Source: Phaeophleospora eucalypticola (taxonomy: Eukaryota; Ascomycota; Dothideomycetes; Mycosphaerellales; Mycosphaerellaceae). Taken from it: DNA of 64,000 nt. The position numbers were made by a program, and so were the translations under genes. Where the stretch lies: the NCBI GenBank assembly GCA_022814565.1, contig JAKLNG010000007.1:558001-622000 (forward strand), read 5' to 3'. This document shows, piece after piece, positions 44,582-54,246 of this stretch. The notes under the pieces are model-generated. The model was not told the origin of the DNA. It saw only the letters and a program-made list of their open reading frames with translations, and did no database searches. The first letter of the stretch is position 1; each line of letters opens with the position of its first letter.

Positions 44582-45322
44582 CTAAGCGAAGCACATCACT
44601 CGCGCAGTATATCTTAAAATTCGACCACCATCGCCAACCCACCGCCAAAGAATCTGGACCTCGACCTCTCCTGGCTCTTCTCTACCGGGTCCCGCCTGCA
44701 CGGAAATAACCATCCTGTCCAAAAGATCTCTCACGCCATCACAGATCCACGCCCTCCCGGAAGCGAAAGTGTCTGCACCCCACAATCGACCAGGCCCGGG
44801 TTCATGGTCTGGGTAGGCTGAGAGGCTGGGATTGTCTGGTTTGCACTGGAAGCTATGCCCTGTCGCCCCCAGTGTGGGCACCCGATGGGTGGATGTGGAC
44901 TTGGAAGGGTGTTGCTTGGATTGGGATACGCGATCTCGTGATGTGAACGGCATGCGAGGCTGTGGACGGTCTCCTGATGATGAGATTCTTGCTGGCATTG
45001 GCCGCTCCTGCCGCGAGCCGAGGGTGTTTGGCAATTGCCATCTGGATTTGGTGGTTGGTCGTGTGCTCTCCTGTCCTTGGAAGCACGGCCAACTCAACTC
45101 AGCAGCAAAACGATGGATCAGTCGTGTGCTGTCCCTGATGCTCCGTTGCGCCCTCGCAAGACAGCAGTGCAGAGAATCAGGCCACGCCCTGGTAAGAGTC
45201 AAGTTCAATGCCGGACGGCCATGAGCTGGCCCGTCGGCTGCGTTGGTACTGTACAAAGTACCAGTCCAAGCCGATCTCACCTGACTCCCGAATGGTCGGT
45301 TACAGATGTCTTCGATGTACAC
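44582..45322 (-). CDS. Doubtful 246-codon frame
   Basis: The last 85 codons have an ordered look (GADTFASGRAWICDGVRDLL, VEVQILWRWVGDGG, RILRYTARVMCFA) with spaced cysteines, as in some small secreted proteins. The first 160 codons look random and there is no signal peptide in this frame. If real, the gene would need an upstream exon I cannot define. It is listed because nothing else explains this stretch. Confidence 0.22.
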   Translation of the reverse strand: MYIEDICNRPFGSQVRSAWTGTLYSTNAADGPAHGRPALNLTLTRAWPDSLHCCLARAQRSIRDSTRLIHRFAAELSWPCFQGQESTRPTTKSRWQLPNTLGSRQERPMPARISSSGDRPQPRMPFTSRDRVSQSKQHPSKSTSTHRVPTLGATGHSFQCKPDNPSLSAYPDHEPGPGRLWGADTFASGRAWICDGVRDLLDRMVISVQAGPGREEPGEVEVQILWRWVGDGGRILRYTARVMCFA

Positions 45323-45988
45323 TTCCGTGTCCGGTGGCTCTTCAGCAAACTTGCCCGCCTATCTCTTTCTCGTTGTCGGGCGAAGCGTGGATCTGATTCG
45401 CGAGCGACGACGTTCAACGGATCTGGTTTTCATCGCTGAAGCGTTCATGAAGCGGTGTTGCATGCGCGAACGACGATCGATGGTACGCCGGCAATCTTCA
45501 GGTCCGCGACCAGAGAAAGCGTCGCTTGGTTGTCCGAGACTGATCATTGCAGAAAGGCGAAGGCACTGAACAATGTTTACTGCAGTGACAGAGCGCGGTG
45601 AAGCCGCATGTCGGGGCGTGAATATCAATCGAATATGACCAGTTGGACGCTGCGATGTCGAGGAACAACTCTGCATGCCGCAATGTGGATTGATAGGAGT
45701 GAATCCAAGAAGCAGAAAGCCGAAGTCAGGGCGGCACCAAGCCGGTGATATGATGGAAGCTGCCAAAATGGAAAGTGGTAAGTGGGAAGGGCAGCGAGCA
45801 AGAACATTGAAGCCGACGAGCTCAGAGAGGAGCGACGAAGCATTACAGAGAAAGATCTGACGTATATCCCACCGCACCGAAACGCACCACAGCGCCGTCG
45901 ACACGACAGAAAGCCATCATCAAGAGAGCCTTTCTTCTCCAGCCCGCGGCGCAAAGCCAACGAATCTGATGAAAAAAGTGGTTTGGAT

Positions 45989-46400
45989 CTGCGTGTCTTG
46001 ATGCGACCAAGTCGCGACGTGCAGTCCTTTCAGTGTGTGGTCTTTCTTATATTTGTAATTTATTAAACGGACAGCGGTAAGCATGACCCGTGGGACAAGG
46101 CCTAATTGCACAAGTCCCGCTATTATTTCCAGTCTATCTCGAACAGCGCGAAGCTTTATTCGAGTTGTCCAGTCTATCTCGAACAGCGCGAGGCTTCATT
46201 CGAGTTGTTTTCCGATTTTATATCCAGTCTATCTCGGACAGCGCGAGGCTTTATCCGAGTTGTTCCCCTTTTTGGTGCGTCGTGTTGTGTGGAGCTGCGT
46301 GTCTTTGACGCGACGTGCAGTCCGTTTGGTTGGTTTTTGGTGGTTTCGTACTTTCTTTATTAAGGTCTAGCGGACAGAGGCCTAGTTGCCAGTGTCCGTG
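45989..46400. repeat. Composite repeat: duplicated flanks around a hairpin array
   Basis: The left flank (45989-46118) and right flank (46295-46398) share CTGCGTGTCTT, then GCGACGTGCAGTCC, then TTTATTAA, then CGGACAG, then GGCCTARTTGC, in the same order and orientation about 305 bp apart. Each flank ends in a hairpin: GGGAC/GTCCC at 46092-46096 and 46114-46118, and CGGACA/TGTCCG at 46371-46376 and 46393-46398. No terminal inverted repeat, target duplication or coding frame for a mobile element was found. Confidence 0.7.
46129..46263. repeat. Three 40-nt units, each a palindrome
   Basis: Units lie at 46129-46168, 46169-46208 and 46224-46263. Each begins CCAGTCTATCTCG and ends CGAGTTGT. The arms are CTCGAA and TTCGAG in units 1 and 2, but CTCGGA and TCCGAG in unit 3, so the stem is kept by a paired change. 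An inner AGC/GCT stem closes a GCGAR loop in all three. Confidence 0.85.
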
Positions 46401-47871
46401 TGGGTGGCTCCGAGAGCTCTTCTGCCTTACTCTTGGACCTGGCGGTGGGGGCCAGTCGGTGCCTTTGCGACGGCGGGTGACGGGCGTGGTGGCGGCGATG
46501 GACAATTGGGGGTTGGTGGCGTCGTCGTCGATCGGAGAGAAAGGCTTCGAAGTAGAAGCGTCGTCGGAGGAAGAGGAGAAAGTTGGTCGTTCGGAGGCGA
46601 TTGGTGGAAGGCGTCGTCGAAGTGACCCTGGGCGGTGGAGTGAAGAGGAAGAAGGAAGGAAGGAAGACAGCAGGACGACAACCACCTACTTATACCCTCT
46701 CGCGACCAAAATTCTGTGCGCGTGTCGTCATTGTCGAGCTCGTAAGCGCTATTGTCGCGATTCCATGTTACGCAACTGGAGCCGGGTTATCTTCGGCGAT
46801 TCACATGGGCCGCTAAAAGGGCTTGGTGAGCTGCTTACTAGAAGGCATTTCCGCTGCTTCGAGAGTCGCTTAGTCGCTTAAGAGCTTTGCAACATAAACA
46901 GGTCACGCGGCAAAATTGGTACGAATCTTACTGAGAAGTCTCTACGGTCGTGCCCATTTTCCGGGATTGTCGCCGCTGGCTTCATACCTGTTTAAGCACA
47001 CGTCGATTGCAAGCCCCTTTCATTAGCTCCGTACTCGTGGCTCACCAGCATGGCATGAATCAAAGTCAGTGCTACTGCTTCCTACGTTCGTTCTTGCCAC
47101 AGCGGTGTTAAGCTCGTCGCACCGCCCCCGCCACGAGCTCCGCTGCCGCCAACAGCACACATCGCAAACCCGACGACAAAGAGTCGCTCGCCACTCGCAT
47201 GGCCCCTTGTCGACCAGGCGTCGAACCTATTGCCAAGATGCGACGGCGTCATCGACAGAATCCCGTTTTGTGACAAGTAAAGCTTACACCTTAGAATTCA
47301 GGGGCACGGTCAAAAGGGCCCTTGACGAGCACCACGTTCTCATCACGCGCCCGTAGACCCCTTTCGCAATCTGTCGTCTTTCGAAGCTGTCCAGCCCGAG
47401 TGGTGCCAGCTCGCCTCCAATTTTCGGTTGCGAAGTCACGAACTCGAGGGGGACCGATGGTGGCATCTTGTGGCTTACTTGCATTCGGTCGCATGCTACG
47501 CTGCAACAGCAATGCAAAAGCGTATCCGTCTCTTAGTTGCGACTGATAGGCACGAGTATGCGTCGAGTGCGTACTCAGACAGAATCATACCTTTTCAGAG
47601 GTACTATACTGCTTGGGTAGTCTCTGGTTGACCGCTCTAGGTTGTCTGGCTCTATCGGTTCTGGATTATACAAGCCTTGTCCGCACCACCATTCTGTCCA
47701 TCAGCCCTCCGTAGATAGCGCAGGAGTATACATTATTGATTATCATAGATGCAGCGACTGGAACGCTCTCATCTCCCTCTCTTAGATTCTCTCACTGGAG
47801 TTTCCCTCTTCCACAGCACCGTCATCGCCCACAAGACCCACGCTCACAAGCGGTGATTCCGTTTCATCATC
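46401..47871. other. Non-coding 1.5 kb beside the repeat
   Basis: 46440-46680 is strongly purine-rich on the plus strand (GGAAGGAAGGAAGAC). A TGTTACG word at 46768 resembles the end of some fungal LTRs, but no partner end was found. No gene could be supported. Confidence 0.4.
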
Positions 47872-48519
47872 CTAAAACTCACTAGACCTCCGCCTGCCCA
47901 TCGTCGGCCTCCGACTCCTCTGCTGCGCAGGCGTCGCTTGTAACTTCTCAATAAATGCCCTCTTCTGCTGCTCATGACTGTTCTTCAAAAACCCTTTGAC
48001 AAACCCAGCAAACGTCCGACTACACCGTGCATCGCTCACAATCTGCACGTACCAACCTCCCGAGCCGCCGGCTGTGTCTGCATGCAGCAAGTCTTTCGAC
48101 TGCACCCGCTCAAGCGTCATCTCTTCATCTTCCGGGATTGTCTCGCGTAGGATTCGCCAGCGGTTGATCGAGGTGAAGCCGCCGGGAGCGTAGACGGTGA
48201 TGTCGCAGCCGTCCGGGACGGGAAGGAAGTCGGCATTGTACCTGACGCCGCCGGACCAGAGGCGTTTGGGGATGAAGGGGAGGTCGTCCTCGACTTCGAA
48301 GTGTTGGATTTCAGAGGCAGAGATTTCGTTTGTGTTGCCGTTGGGTTGTTGCGACTTTCTCTTGCTGTTGTTCGGAGGTGGAATGGGTTTGCAGCCTCGA
48401 CAGTCGGGACTGAGGCGGATGACGGTTTCGAAGTCGTGGAGGATGCGGATGCCTTGTTCGACGGGGAGATTTGGCGGAAGAGGAGTGGAGGAGGCGTGCT
48501 GGAAGTCGACTTCGAACAT
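47872..48519 (-). CDS. DUF7053-like fungal protein
   Basis: The frame is open from 48624, but no ATG lies upstream in it. ATG 48519 (MFEVDFQHASSTPLPPNLPV) fits the start of family members and gives 215 residues. The sequence continues EQGIRILHDFETVIRLSPDC, LPVPDGCDITVYAPGGFTSI with NRWRI, and CSRTFAGFVKGFLKNSHEQQ. The order of a TPLP start, a LHDFE helix, a VYAPGG block and a final basic helix fits DUF7053; a profile search should confirm. Function is unknown; the fold is thought to be SRPBCC/START-like, which is inference. An ATG in another frame with a following GTAAGT near 48680 hints at an extra first exon, but I could not join it in phase. Confidence 0.65.
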   Translation of the reverse strand: MFEVDFQHASSTPLPPNLPVEQGIRILHDFETVIRLSPDCRGCKPIPPPNNSKRKSQQPNGNTNEISASEIQHFEVEDDLPFIPKRLWSGGVRYNADFLPVPDGCDITVYAPGGFTSINRWRILRETIPEDEEMTLERVQSKDLLHADTAGGSGGWYVQIVSDARCSRTFAGFVKGFLKNSHEQQKRAFIEKLQATPAQQRSRRPTMGRRRSSEF

Positions 48520-49334
48520 GATGGGCCCGTCTGTCGTGTGAGGTGTATAGTGGTGCTCGCTGAGGAGAGCGGCGGAGAGTGTAGGAGAGAGGAAGTGGGA
48601 TAGGAAGACGTCCAATTTGGGCAAATGCGAATTGGAGACGAGAGTGGACCTGACTTACTGCAAAGCATCGAGTAGAACATTCCTAGTTATTAGAGGTCGA
48701 GAGGTGTCTGGAGAGGTGGCAGCACTGTCCAATGGCCGTCATCGTCATTGACCGCCGCGCAGAAGGTTCAGTCCCGGCCCTTCCGAGTGAGTTACCTCAC
48801 CTCTGCCTGACATGCCTGAGGTGTCATCATGTGAATGCTGCATCGTCTCCATTATGCAGCGAGAAGTGATACTCTCGGCTGGTGTTGGCTGAGAAATTGG
48901 CTGACCTGAGTGTGAAAGGAGTGAAGTGAGCACGATGCCTGCGATCGCCCAAGGATTGCAAAGCTTGTCTCTTGCTTGCCGATGTGAGATTCAAGTCGTG
49001 CCCAAGCTCTCATCAACTCTTAATCAAATTGGAGTCGCGCAAATCTCGCCTCCTTTCTCAATCCACCTCCAATGCAAGATGACCGTCACTCAGGACTTGG
49101 AAGATCTACTCATCTCCATATCCTCGAACAAGATGTGTTTCAAGTTTGAACAGCTGCTCTACGGGACACATCCATCGTGCAGACAGCTCCGGCAATTGAC
49201 ATCACGTCATCCGGCCGCCGGTCAACACCTCATGCCGAACATCCATCACCATTGAAATGTGGTACAAGAACATCTCCTTTCCCATATACTGACCTTTCAA
49301 TTTCTCTCACATCTCTTAAGCCAGACTCTTTACA
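48520..49334. other. Divergent intergenic region, 0.8 kb
   Basis: Lies between the start of the DUF7053-like gene and that of the dehydrogenase. Only short random frames are present. Confidence 0.4.
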
Positions 49335-50377
49335 ATGCCTCCAACAAACAACATCCAAGACCTCTTCAACGTCAAGGGCATGGTCGCCGTCGGCAAGTCC
49401 TCCCCCTCCCCCTCCATCCCCTCAGCTCTCCCATCTATCTTCCTCCCAACTAACCATCCCCCAAGTCACCGGTGGTGGCTCTGGCCTAGGCCTTTACGCC
49501 GCCCGCGCTCTCGACGCCAACGGCGCAAAAGCAGTCTACATCGTCGGCCGACGCTCTGAGACTCTTCAAGCCGCCGCGAAGACCGCCATCAACGGCACCA
49601 TCATCCCCATCGTCGGCGACGTAACGAAAAAGGACTCTCTCCAAGGCGTCGTCGACGAGGTTCAACGTGAACAAAGCTTCATCAACCTCCTCTTCGCCAA
49701 CTCCGGGATCATTGGTCCTAAACACGCCGACTCAATTCAGAAATCAAGCCCTCCGACCCCGAAGGAATTCGCAGAGCACTGTTTGAAAACTTCCCCTGAG
49801 GACTTTACGCAGACAGCACACGTCAACGTCACGGGAGTCTTCTACACCACCATGGCCTTCCTCCCCCTCCTAGACGCCGGGAACAAAAAACGCAACCTCC
49901 CGCAGGACTCCCAAGTCCTGGTGACCTCCTCCGTAGCCGCGTACTCTCGCTACCTGAACCACGGATTCGCGTACTCCACCTCCAAAGCCGCCGTGACGCA
50001 TCTAGTGAAAATGATGGCGACAACGTTCGCGCAGCAGGGGTTCCGGATTCGTGCCAATCTGGTCGCGCCGGGATTGTATCCGAGTGAGATGACGGCGAGC
50101 ACGACGGCGCAGCTGGACAGGTATAAAGGGGCTGAGGGCCATGAGCAGGCTTTTGTGGATTCGCATGTGATGGAGAAGGAGAAGAGTCCGGCGGAGAGGA
50201 CGGGGAGTGAGGAGGATTTTGCCGGGACGTTCTTGTTCATGGCGAGTCGGGCCGGGGCGTATTTGAATGGGAATCAGTTGCTGACGGTATGGCCCTACTA
50301 TCTTGATGTTGAAATCTTGCTAATGAGAAATTGTGTAGGATGGTGGAAGGACGAGTGTTTTGCCTGCGACTTACTAA
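49335..50377 (+). CDS. Short-chain dehydrogenase/reductase
   Basis: Exons 49335-49392, 49466-50286 and 50339-50377 encode 305 residues. The first intron starts with GC, not GT (GCAAGT at 49393), and ends CCAAG after a CTAAC branch site. This is the only join that restores the coenzyme-binding motif VTGGGSGLGL after NVKGMVAV. The second intron is GT-AG and gives the usual end DGGRTSVLPATY. Other SDR motifs are intact: FANSG, the catalytic Ser in VLVTSSVAAYS, YSTSK with Tyr and Lys, and the VAPGLYPSEM loop. The enzyme should be a cytosolic NAD(P)-dependent oxidoreductase; the substrate cannot be told from sequence. Confidence 0.9.
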
Positions 50378-50624
50378 GTACCTCAGTAGAATCTCACGAT
50401 ATAGAAGGTACAGTACAAGGCGATTTGACGATCTTCGCGACGGCACAAGTGTCTCTGTACCCGAGGGTGCCCCTGAGTCAAATTCAGATTGAGCGTGCAA
50501 GTCTGCTTTGGTTTGGCCAGGGCCGAGGTTGCTTCTCTTGCAATTGTAGAAGTGTATGTCTATGTCTTGAAAATATCATCTCCAGATCTATCATGTATGA
50601 TGCATCGTATTGCGATCTCCGCCA

Positions 50625-53486
50625 TCATTCGCCCGTCTCTTTCTCTGCCTTGTCGGAAGAACTCAACTTGGCAAAGACATAGCCCACCCTTCGTCCTGGC
50701 TCGCGTACGACTGTCCGAAGTGCTTCGTCTTCAATCGCAAGGCTGATATCATCGAGTTCCGAAACCTCGCAGTTGTCATTCCCATCCTTTTCCGCTTTGG
50801 CGTTGGCCGTATCAAAATGCGTGTACTGCATCAGACTCAGCATTTTGCCCTTTTGAGCCTGTCGTCTGAACTCGGCCTCGACTGCATCTGGATCGTAGTC
50901 CTTGGCCGTTCCCTTCCACACTCCCTTAGCAGCGACCATGTTCTCTTCTTCGTCTTCGTCGTCCAGTCTGAGGACTTCCACATCGCCGCCCCCACTGAGC
51001 GAAGCCAGATCGTTGCGAGCTGCCTGGGCTTTACGAGCAGACTCCTTGGCTGCCTCTCCTATAGGCAGTCCATTACCGCCACAAGTACAGCCCAGGAGTC
51101 GATGTGTCTGGCATCCCTCATCCTCATCGAAAGTGAACAGATCACGCAACTCTGCCTGCGTGAAGCCGCTCGCGCTCGCCTTGCCGTCGACAATGCTGTC
51201 GGCCAGACCGGTCTTGCTGACTTGTCGCTGGAAGATCTTCTCGTCCAACGCACCCTGTGTTAAGAGCCTGTAGATGTAGCACGTCCTCTTCTGGCCGAAG
51301 CGATGGACACGTGCCATTGCTTGAAGATCATTGGCCGGGTTCCAGTCTGAGTCGAACAGGATTAGACGTGAAGCTCCAGTCAGGGTGATGCCGACTCCGC
51401 CTGCTTTCGTCGAAAGCAAGAACACAAAAGAGTTCTTCTGGGGCGAGTTGTTAAAGCGTTCGACTAGGTCCTGCCGCTTGTTGTTGGCCGTAGAGCCGTC
51501 CAGACGAAGGAAGCTGTAGTCCAGCGAAGTCATCAAGTTTCCAAGCACATCCAAGGTTGACGTGTAGTTGCTTACTACAACCACCTTTTCATCGGTGGTC
51601 GCCTTGATCTCACGAAGCAGCGCGTCCAAGACCCGAATCTTGCCACTGATGCCAGGAAACTTTAAGTCGCTCGGCGACACATCCGCAAGAAGGTCGGAAG
51701 ATACCTGATCCTCACCGCTGTCGTTGGACTTGAGCAGCAAGGACGGGCTGTTGCATGCCTTCTTCAAAACATTGATGAGCTGCAACACGGATGTCGTGGT
51801 GTTCATGGCAGCGAGAAACGCTTGAGAGCCGACGATGCTTCGATACACCGAAGCCTGCACTTTGGTCGGTCTGCAAAAGACAATGTAATCCGTTCTCGGG
51901 GGCAAGAATTTCGCCAGAATGTCCGACGTACGACGCAGAATGAAGTTGCTGGTCAGTTCAGCGAGCTGGTTACTTCGGGCCTCGCCTTTCTCAATATCCG
52001 CTGCAGACGCATTGGGTTGCCGGCTCTTGAGGATCGGATCCTCAAACTCTCTCTTGAAGGCGGATTTCTTGTTGAGGATGTTGGGATTTACGAAGTCTAC
52101 CATTGTGTAAAACTCGGAAAGATCGTTCTGGATGGGCGTGCCACTCAGGATGATACGCCGGTCAGTGTTGATCGATTTGATTGCCGCTGCAGCTTTGTTC
52201 TTTTCGGTCTTCAAGCGATGCCCTTCATCAGCAATGACGATGTCGATTCCACAATCGCCTTTGAGTTGGTCTTGCACCTTGGTCAACTTCTCATAACCAA
52301 TGATCATGACTTGGTACGCTCGCCCTTTAGTAAAGTCCGTCAGACGCATCTTGTTGTTGTCGGAGACGAAGACGCCAATGCGCTCGTTGCCGAGCCATTT
52401 GCGGAACTCCTTCTGCCAATTCTTGATCAGAGTGACGGGGCATACAATGAGGGCTTTCTTGATGACCGGGCCGTCTTCGTAGATCGGATTCTGCTTCAGT
52501 AGTGTCCATAGCAAAGCGATTGTCTGCAGAGTCTTTCCAAGCCCCATTTCGTCAGCCAAAATAGCTCCTTCACCCACGTAGTCCTTCATTCCGAGCACGC
52601 ACTCGTACAGGAACGCAACGCCTTCTTTTTGGTGGTCCCGGAGCTTTCGACATAGCAATGGGTCCACGACTACGTCAACGATCTGCTTTCCTTTGGGCAC
52701 GCTGCTTGGTCGCCTCATCACGAAGGCCTCGGGGGCATTGGGATCATGTCGTGCAACTGGAGCTGTTGTGTTCTTCATGGGCGCCTGTACCGTGTTGTTG
52801 AGGAGAGGTGCTTTGAATGTGGCTTTGCCCGCCTTGCTTGTCGCGACGGGTGCTACTGTGCGCTCCTTCTGAGTTGCGGCGATCTTGTTATGTCGTGCCT
52901 GCGCCTGCTTTGTGACTCTGGATACTCCATCAATCTCCTTCAACGATGGCGCTGGCGCCGGCTTCGCACTTCCGAGAAACACTCGCCTAGATGTGTACTC
53001 TTCCCTTGGAAGCATCGACTCCACTTCGACCTCCTTGCCACCGATTGACAACTCGGAGCCTGCGAGCAGCGGGCCTTTGCATACTCCTCGGCCGAGTTCC
53101 TTTCCTGAGTCGTCTTGAAGAACAGCATACGTTCCAGAGACCGACAAGACGCCATCTCCGTCCCACGTCTTGTTCTTCTTAGTCGTAAATTTGCGCCAGA
53201 GAACAGTGTAGTATGTCTTGTGGCCGTTGTCGACGGTGTCGCTCTGAGAGGAAGTGCTTGGATTGCTGACTGGTTCAAGAGGTTTCCTTGGTGGCGGAGG
53301 TACAAACTTCTTTGGCGCAGATTTCTTCAGCAGCTGAGCCGCAGCTTTGGTCGCCTCCACATTCGAGTCCTCGTCATCCTGACTGATACGCCGCTTCTTT
53401 GTGGGAGGCTCAGATGATCGCTGCTGCTGAGATGGCGTCTTGACCAATGTTGGCGGCTTGAAGGCCGGTGGTTTGAATGGCTTCAT
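50625..53486 (-). CDS. RDH54: Rad54-type DNA translocase RDH54 (Tid1)
   Basis: A 953-residue intronless frame starting MKPFKPPAFKPPTLVKTP, the short basic Pro-rich start of Rdh54. Snf2 helicase motifs are complete: I, ILADEMGLGKTLQTIALLW; II, IADEGHRLKTEKNK; III, LSGTPIQNDLSEFY; IV, VVVSNYTSTLDVLGNL; V and VI, LSTKAGGVGITLTGASRLIL and ARVHRFGQKRTCYIYRL. The amino-terminal YYTVLWRKFTTKKNKTWDGD block separates it from Rad54. In yeast this nuclear ATPase strips and remodels Rad51/Dmc1 on DNA in recombination. A Cys-rich CQTHRLLGCTCGG lies after the helicase core. Confidence 0.94.
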   Translation of the reverse strand: MKPFKPPAFKPPTLVKTPSQQQRSSEPPTKKRRISQDDEDSNVEATKAAAQLLKKSAPKKFVPPPPRKPLEPVSNPSTSSQSDTVDNGHKTYYTVLWRKFTTKKNKTWDGDGVLSVSGTYAVLQDDSGKELGRGVCKGPLLAGSELSIGGKEVEVESMLPREEYTSRRVFLGSAKPAPAPSLKEIDGVSRVTKQAQARHNKIAATQKERTVAPVATSKAGKATFKAPLLNNTVQAPMKNTTAPVARHDPNAPEAFVMRRPSSVPKGKQIVDVVVDPLLCRKLRDHQKEGVAFLYECVLGMKDYVGEGAILADEMGLGKTLQTIALLWTLLKQNPIYEDGPVIKKALIVCPVTLIKNWQKEFRKWLGNERIGVFVSDNNKMRLTDFTKGRAYQVMIIGYEKLTKVQDQLKGDCGIDIVIADEGHRLKTEKNKAAAAIKSINTDRRIILSGTPIQNDLSEFYTMVDFVNPNILNKKSAFKREFEDPILKSRQPNASAADIEKGEARSNQLAELTSNFILRRTSDILAKFLPPRTDYIVFCRPTKVQASVYRSIVGSQAFLAAMNTTTSVLQLINVLKKACNSPSLLLKSNDSGEDQVSSDLLADVSPSDLKFPGISGKIRVLDALLREIKATTDEKVVVVSNYTSTLDVLGNLMTSLDYSFLRLDGSTANNKRQDLVERFNNSPQKNSFVFLLSTKAGGVGITLTGASRLILFDSDWNPANDLQAMARVHRFGQKRTCYIYRLLTQGALDEKIFQRQVSKTGLADSIVDGKASASGFTQAELRDLFTFDEDEGCQTHRLLGCTCGGNGLPIGEAAKESARKAQAARNDLASLSGGGDVEVLRLDDEDEEENMVAAKGVWKGTAKDYDPDAVEAEFRRQAQKGKMLSLMQYTHFDTANAKAEKDGNDNCEVSELDDISLAIEDEALRTVVREPGRRVGYVFAKLSSSDKAEKETGE

Positions 53487-54246
53487 TGTGATGAGGTTAT
53501 CTTCATTGCGGCTCCCACCCTGTGGCTTCCGCTCCGGATCTCCCCCAAGGTAATGTTGAAGTGAAGTTGAGGTATCGTCTATTCCTGACGCGTCCAGGCA
53601 AGCGCGATCTTGCCGCGGCTAAATTGGCGCGAAGCTTATTTCTACCGCGTCAACACGTGACTGTACCTTTTATCACCTGCGAGGTTCCTCCATCTCACCA
53701 CCTCCCTCTTTCTCCACCAGGACAATGCGCTCGGCGGCAGACGCGCTGTTTGTGAGCACGCTTCGAGCGTCTTCTGCGGCAAGTCCATTTGCAGAAGGTG
53801 TCACAACGCCAACATTGCTGTGGTTCGACACGCACGCACTCCTGCTCAATCGCAACATCCACATCACCCGAAAAGCAGGCACCCGGGTGGCATCCACACC
53901 TCAGGCTCGGTACCGAAGGAACATCCTCGAGCATGGACGGGCCCTCGCTCGGGCAGGAAGCAGTGTGGATTTGACAAACTGATGGGTCTGATTTCATGGC
54001 AGAAGAGTCCACAGCGAAAATGCCCGCTGCAGACGTGCCCCGCCATGTCCGACCGACGTGCAAAGCTGGCTGACTGCATCTCTTTCCATCGTCTCCTTCC
54101 GTCTCATCATCACAATCCCAACGCCGACTCCATTTCGACCTTGCAATCTGATCCATCATACGAATCCGCTATCCGCTGGAAAAAGGATCGAGGAGCACAA
54201 GCACCAAAGCGGAAACCACAATCCTAGACCATATCCACTCGACAAT
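53487..54246. other. Divergent intergenic region, 0.76 kb
   Basis: Promoters of RDH54 and the cupin gene. An 85-codon plus-strand frame at 53725-53982 (MRSAADALFVSTLRASSAAS) has no recognised family and is not called. Confidence 0.4.

Noticed and set aside
46083..46370. Plus-strand frames over the hairpin array, with YLEQREAL-like repeats
   Set aside because: All three frames are open because the 40-nt units repeat; the peptides are a by-product of the repeat.
47069..47356. 95-codon frame with a signal-peptide-like start
   Set aside because: It begins with GTG rather than ATG, and the remainder is Arg/His-rich without any family pattern.
53725..53982. 85-codon plus-strand frame upstream of the cupin gene
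   Set aside because: Composition looks random, no homology is recognisable, and it overlaps the probable promoter of RDH54.
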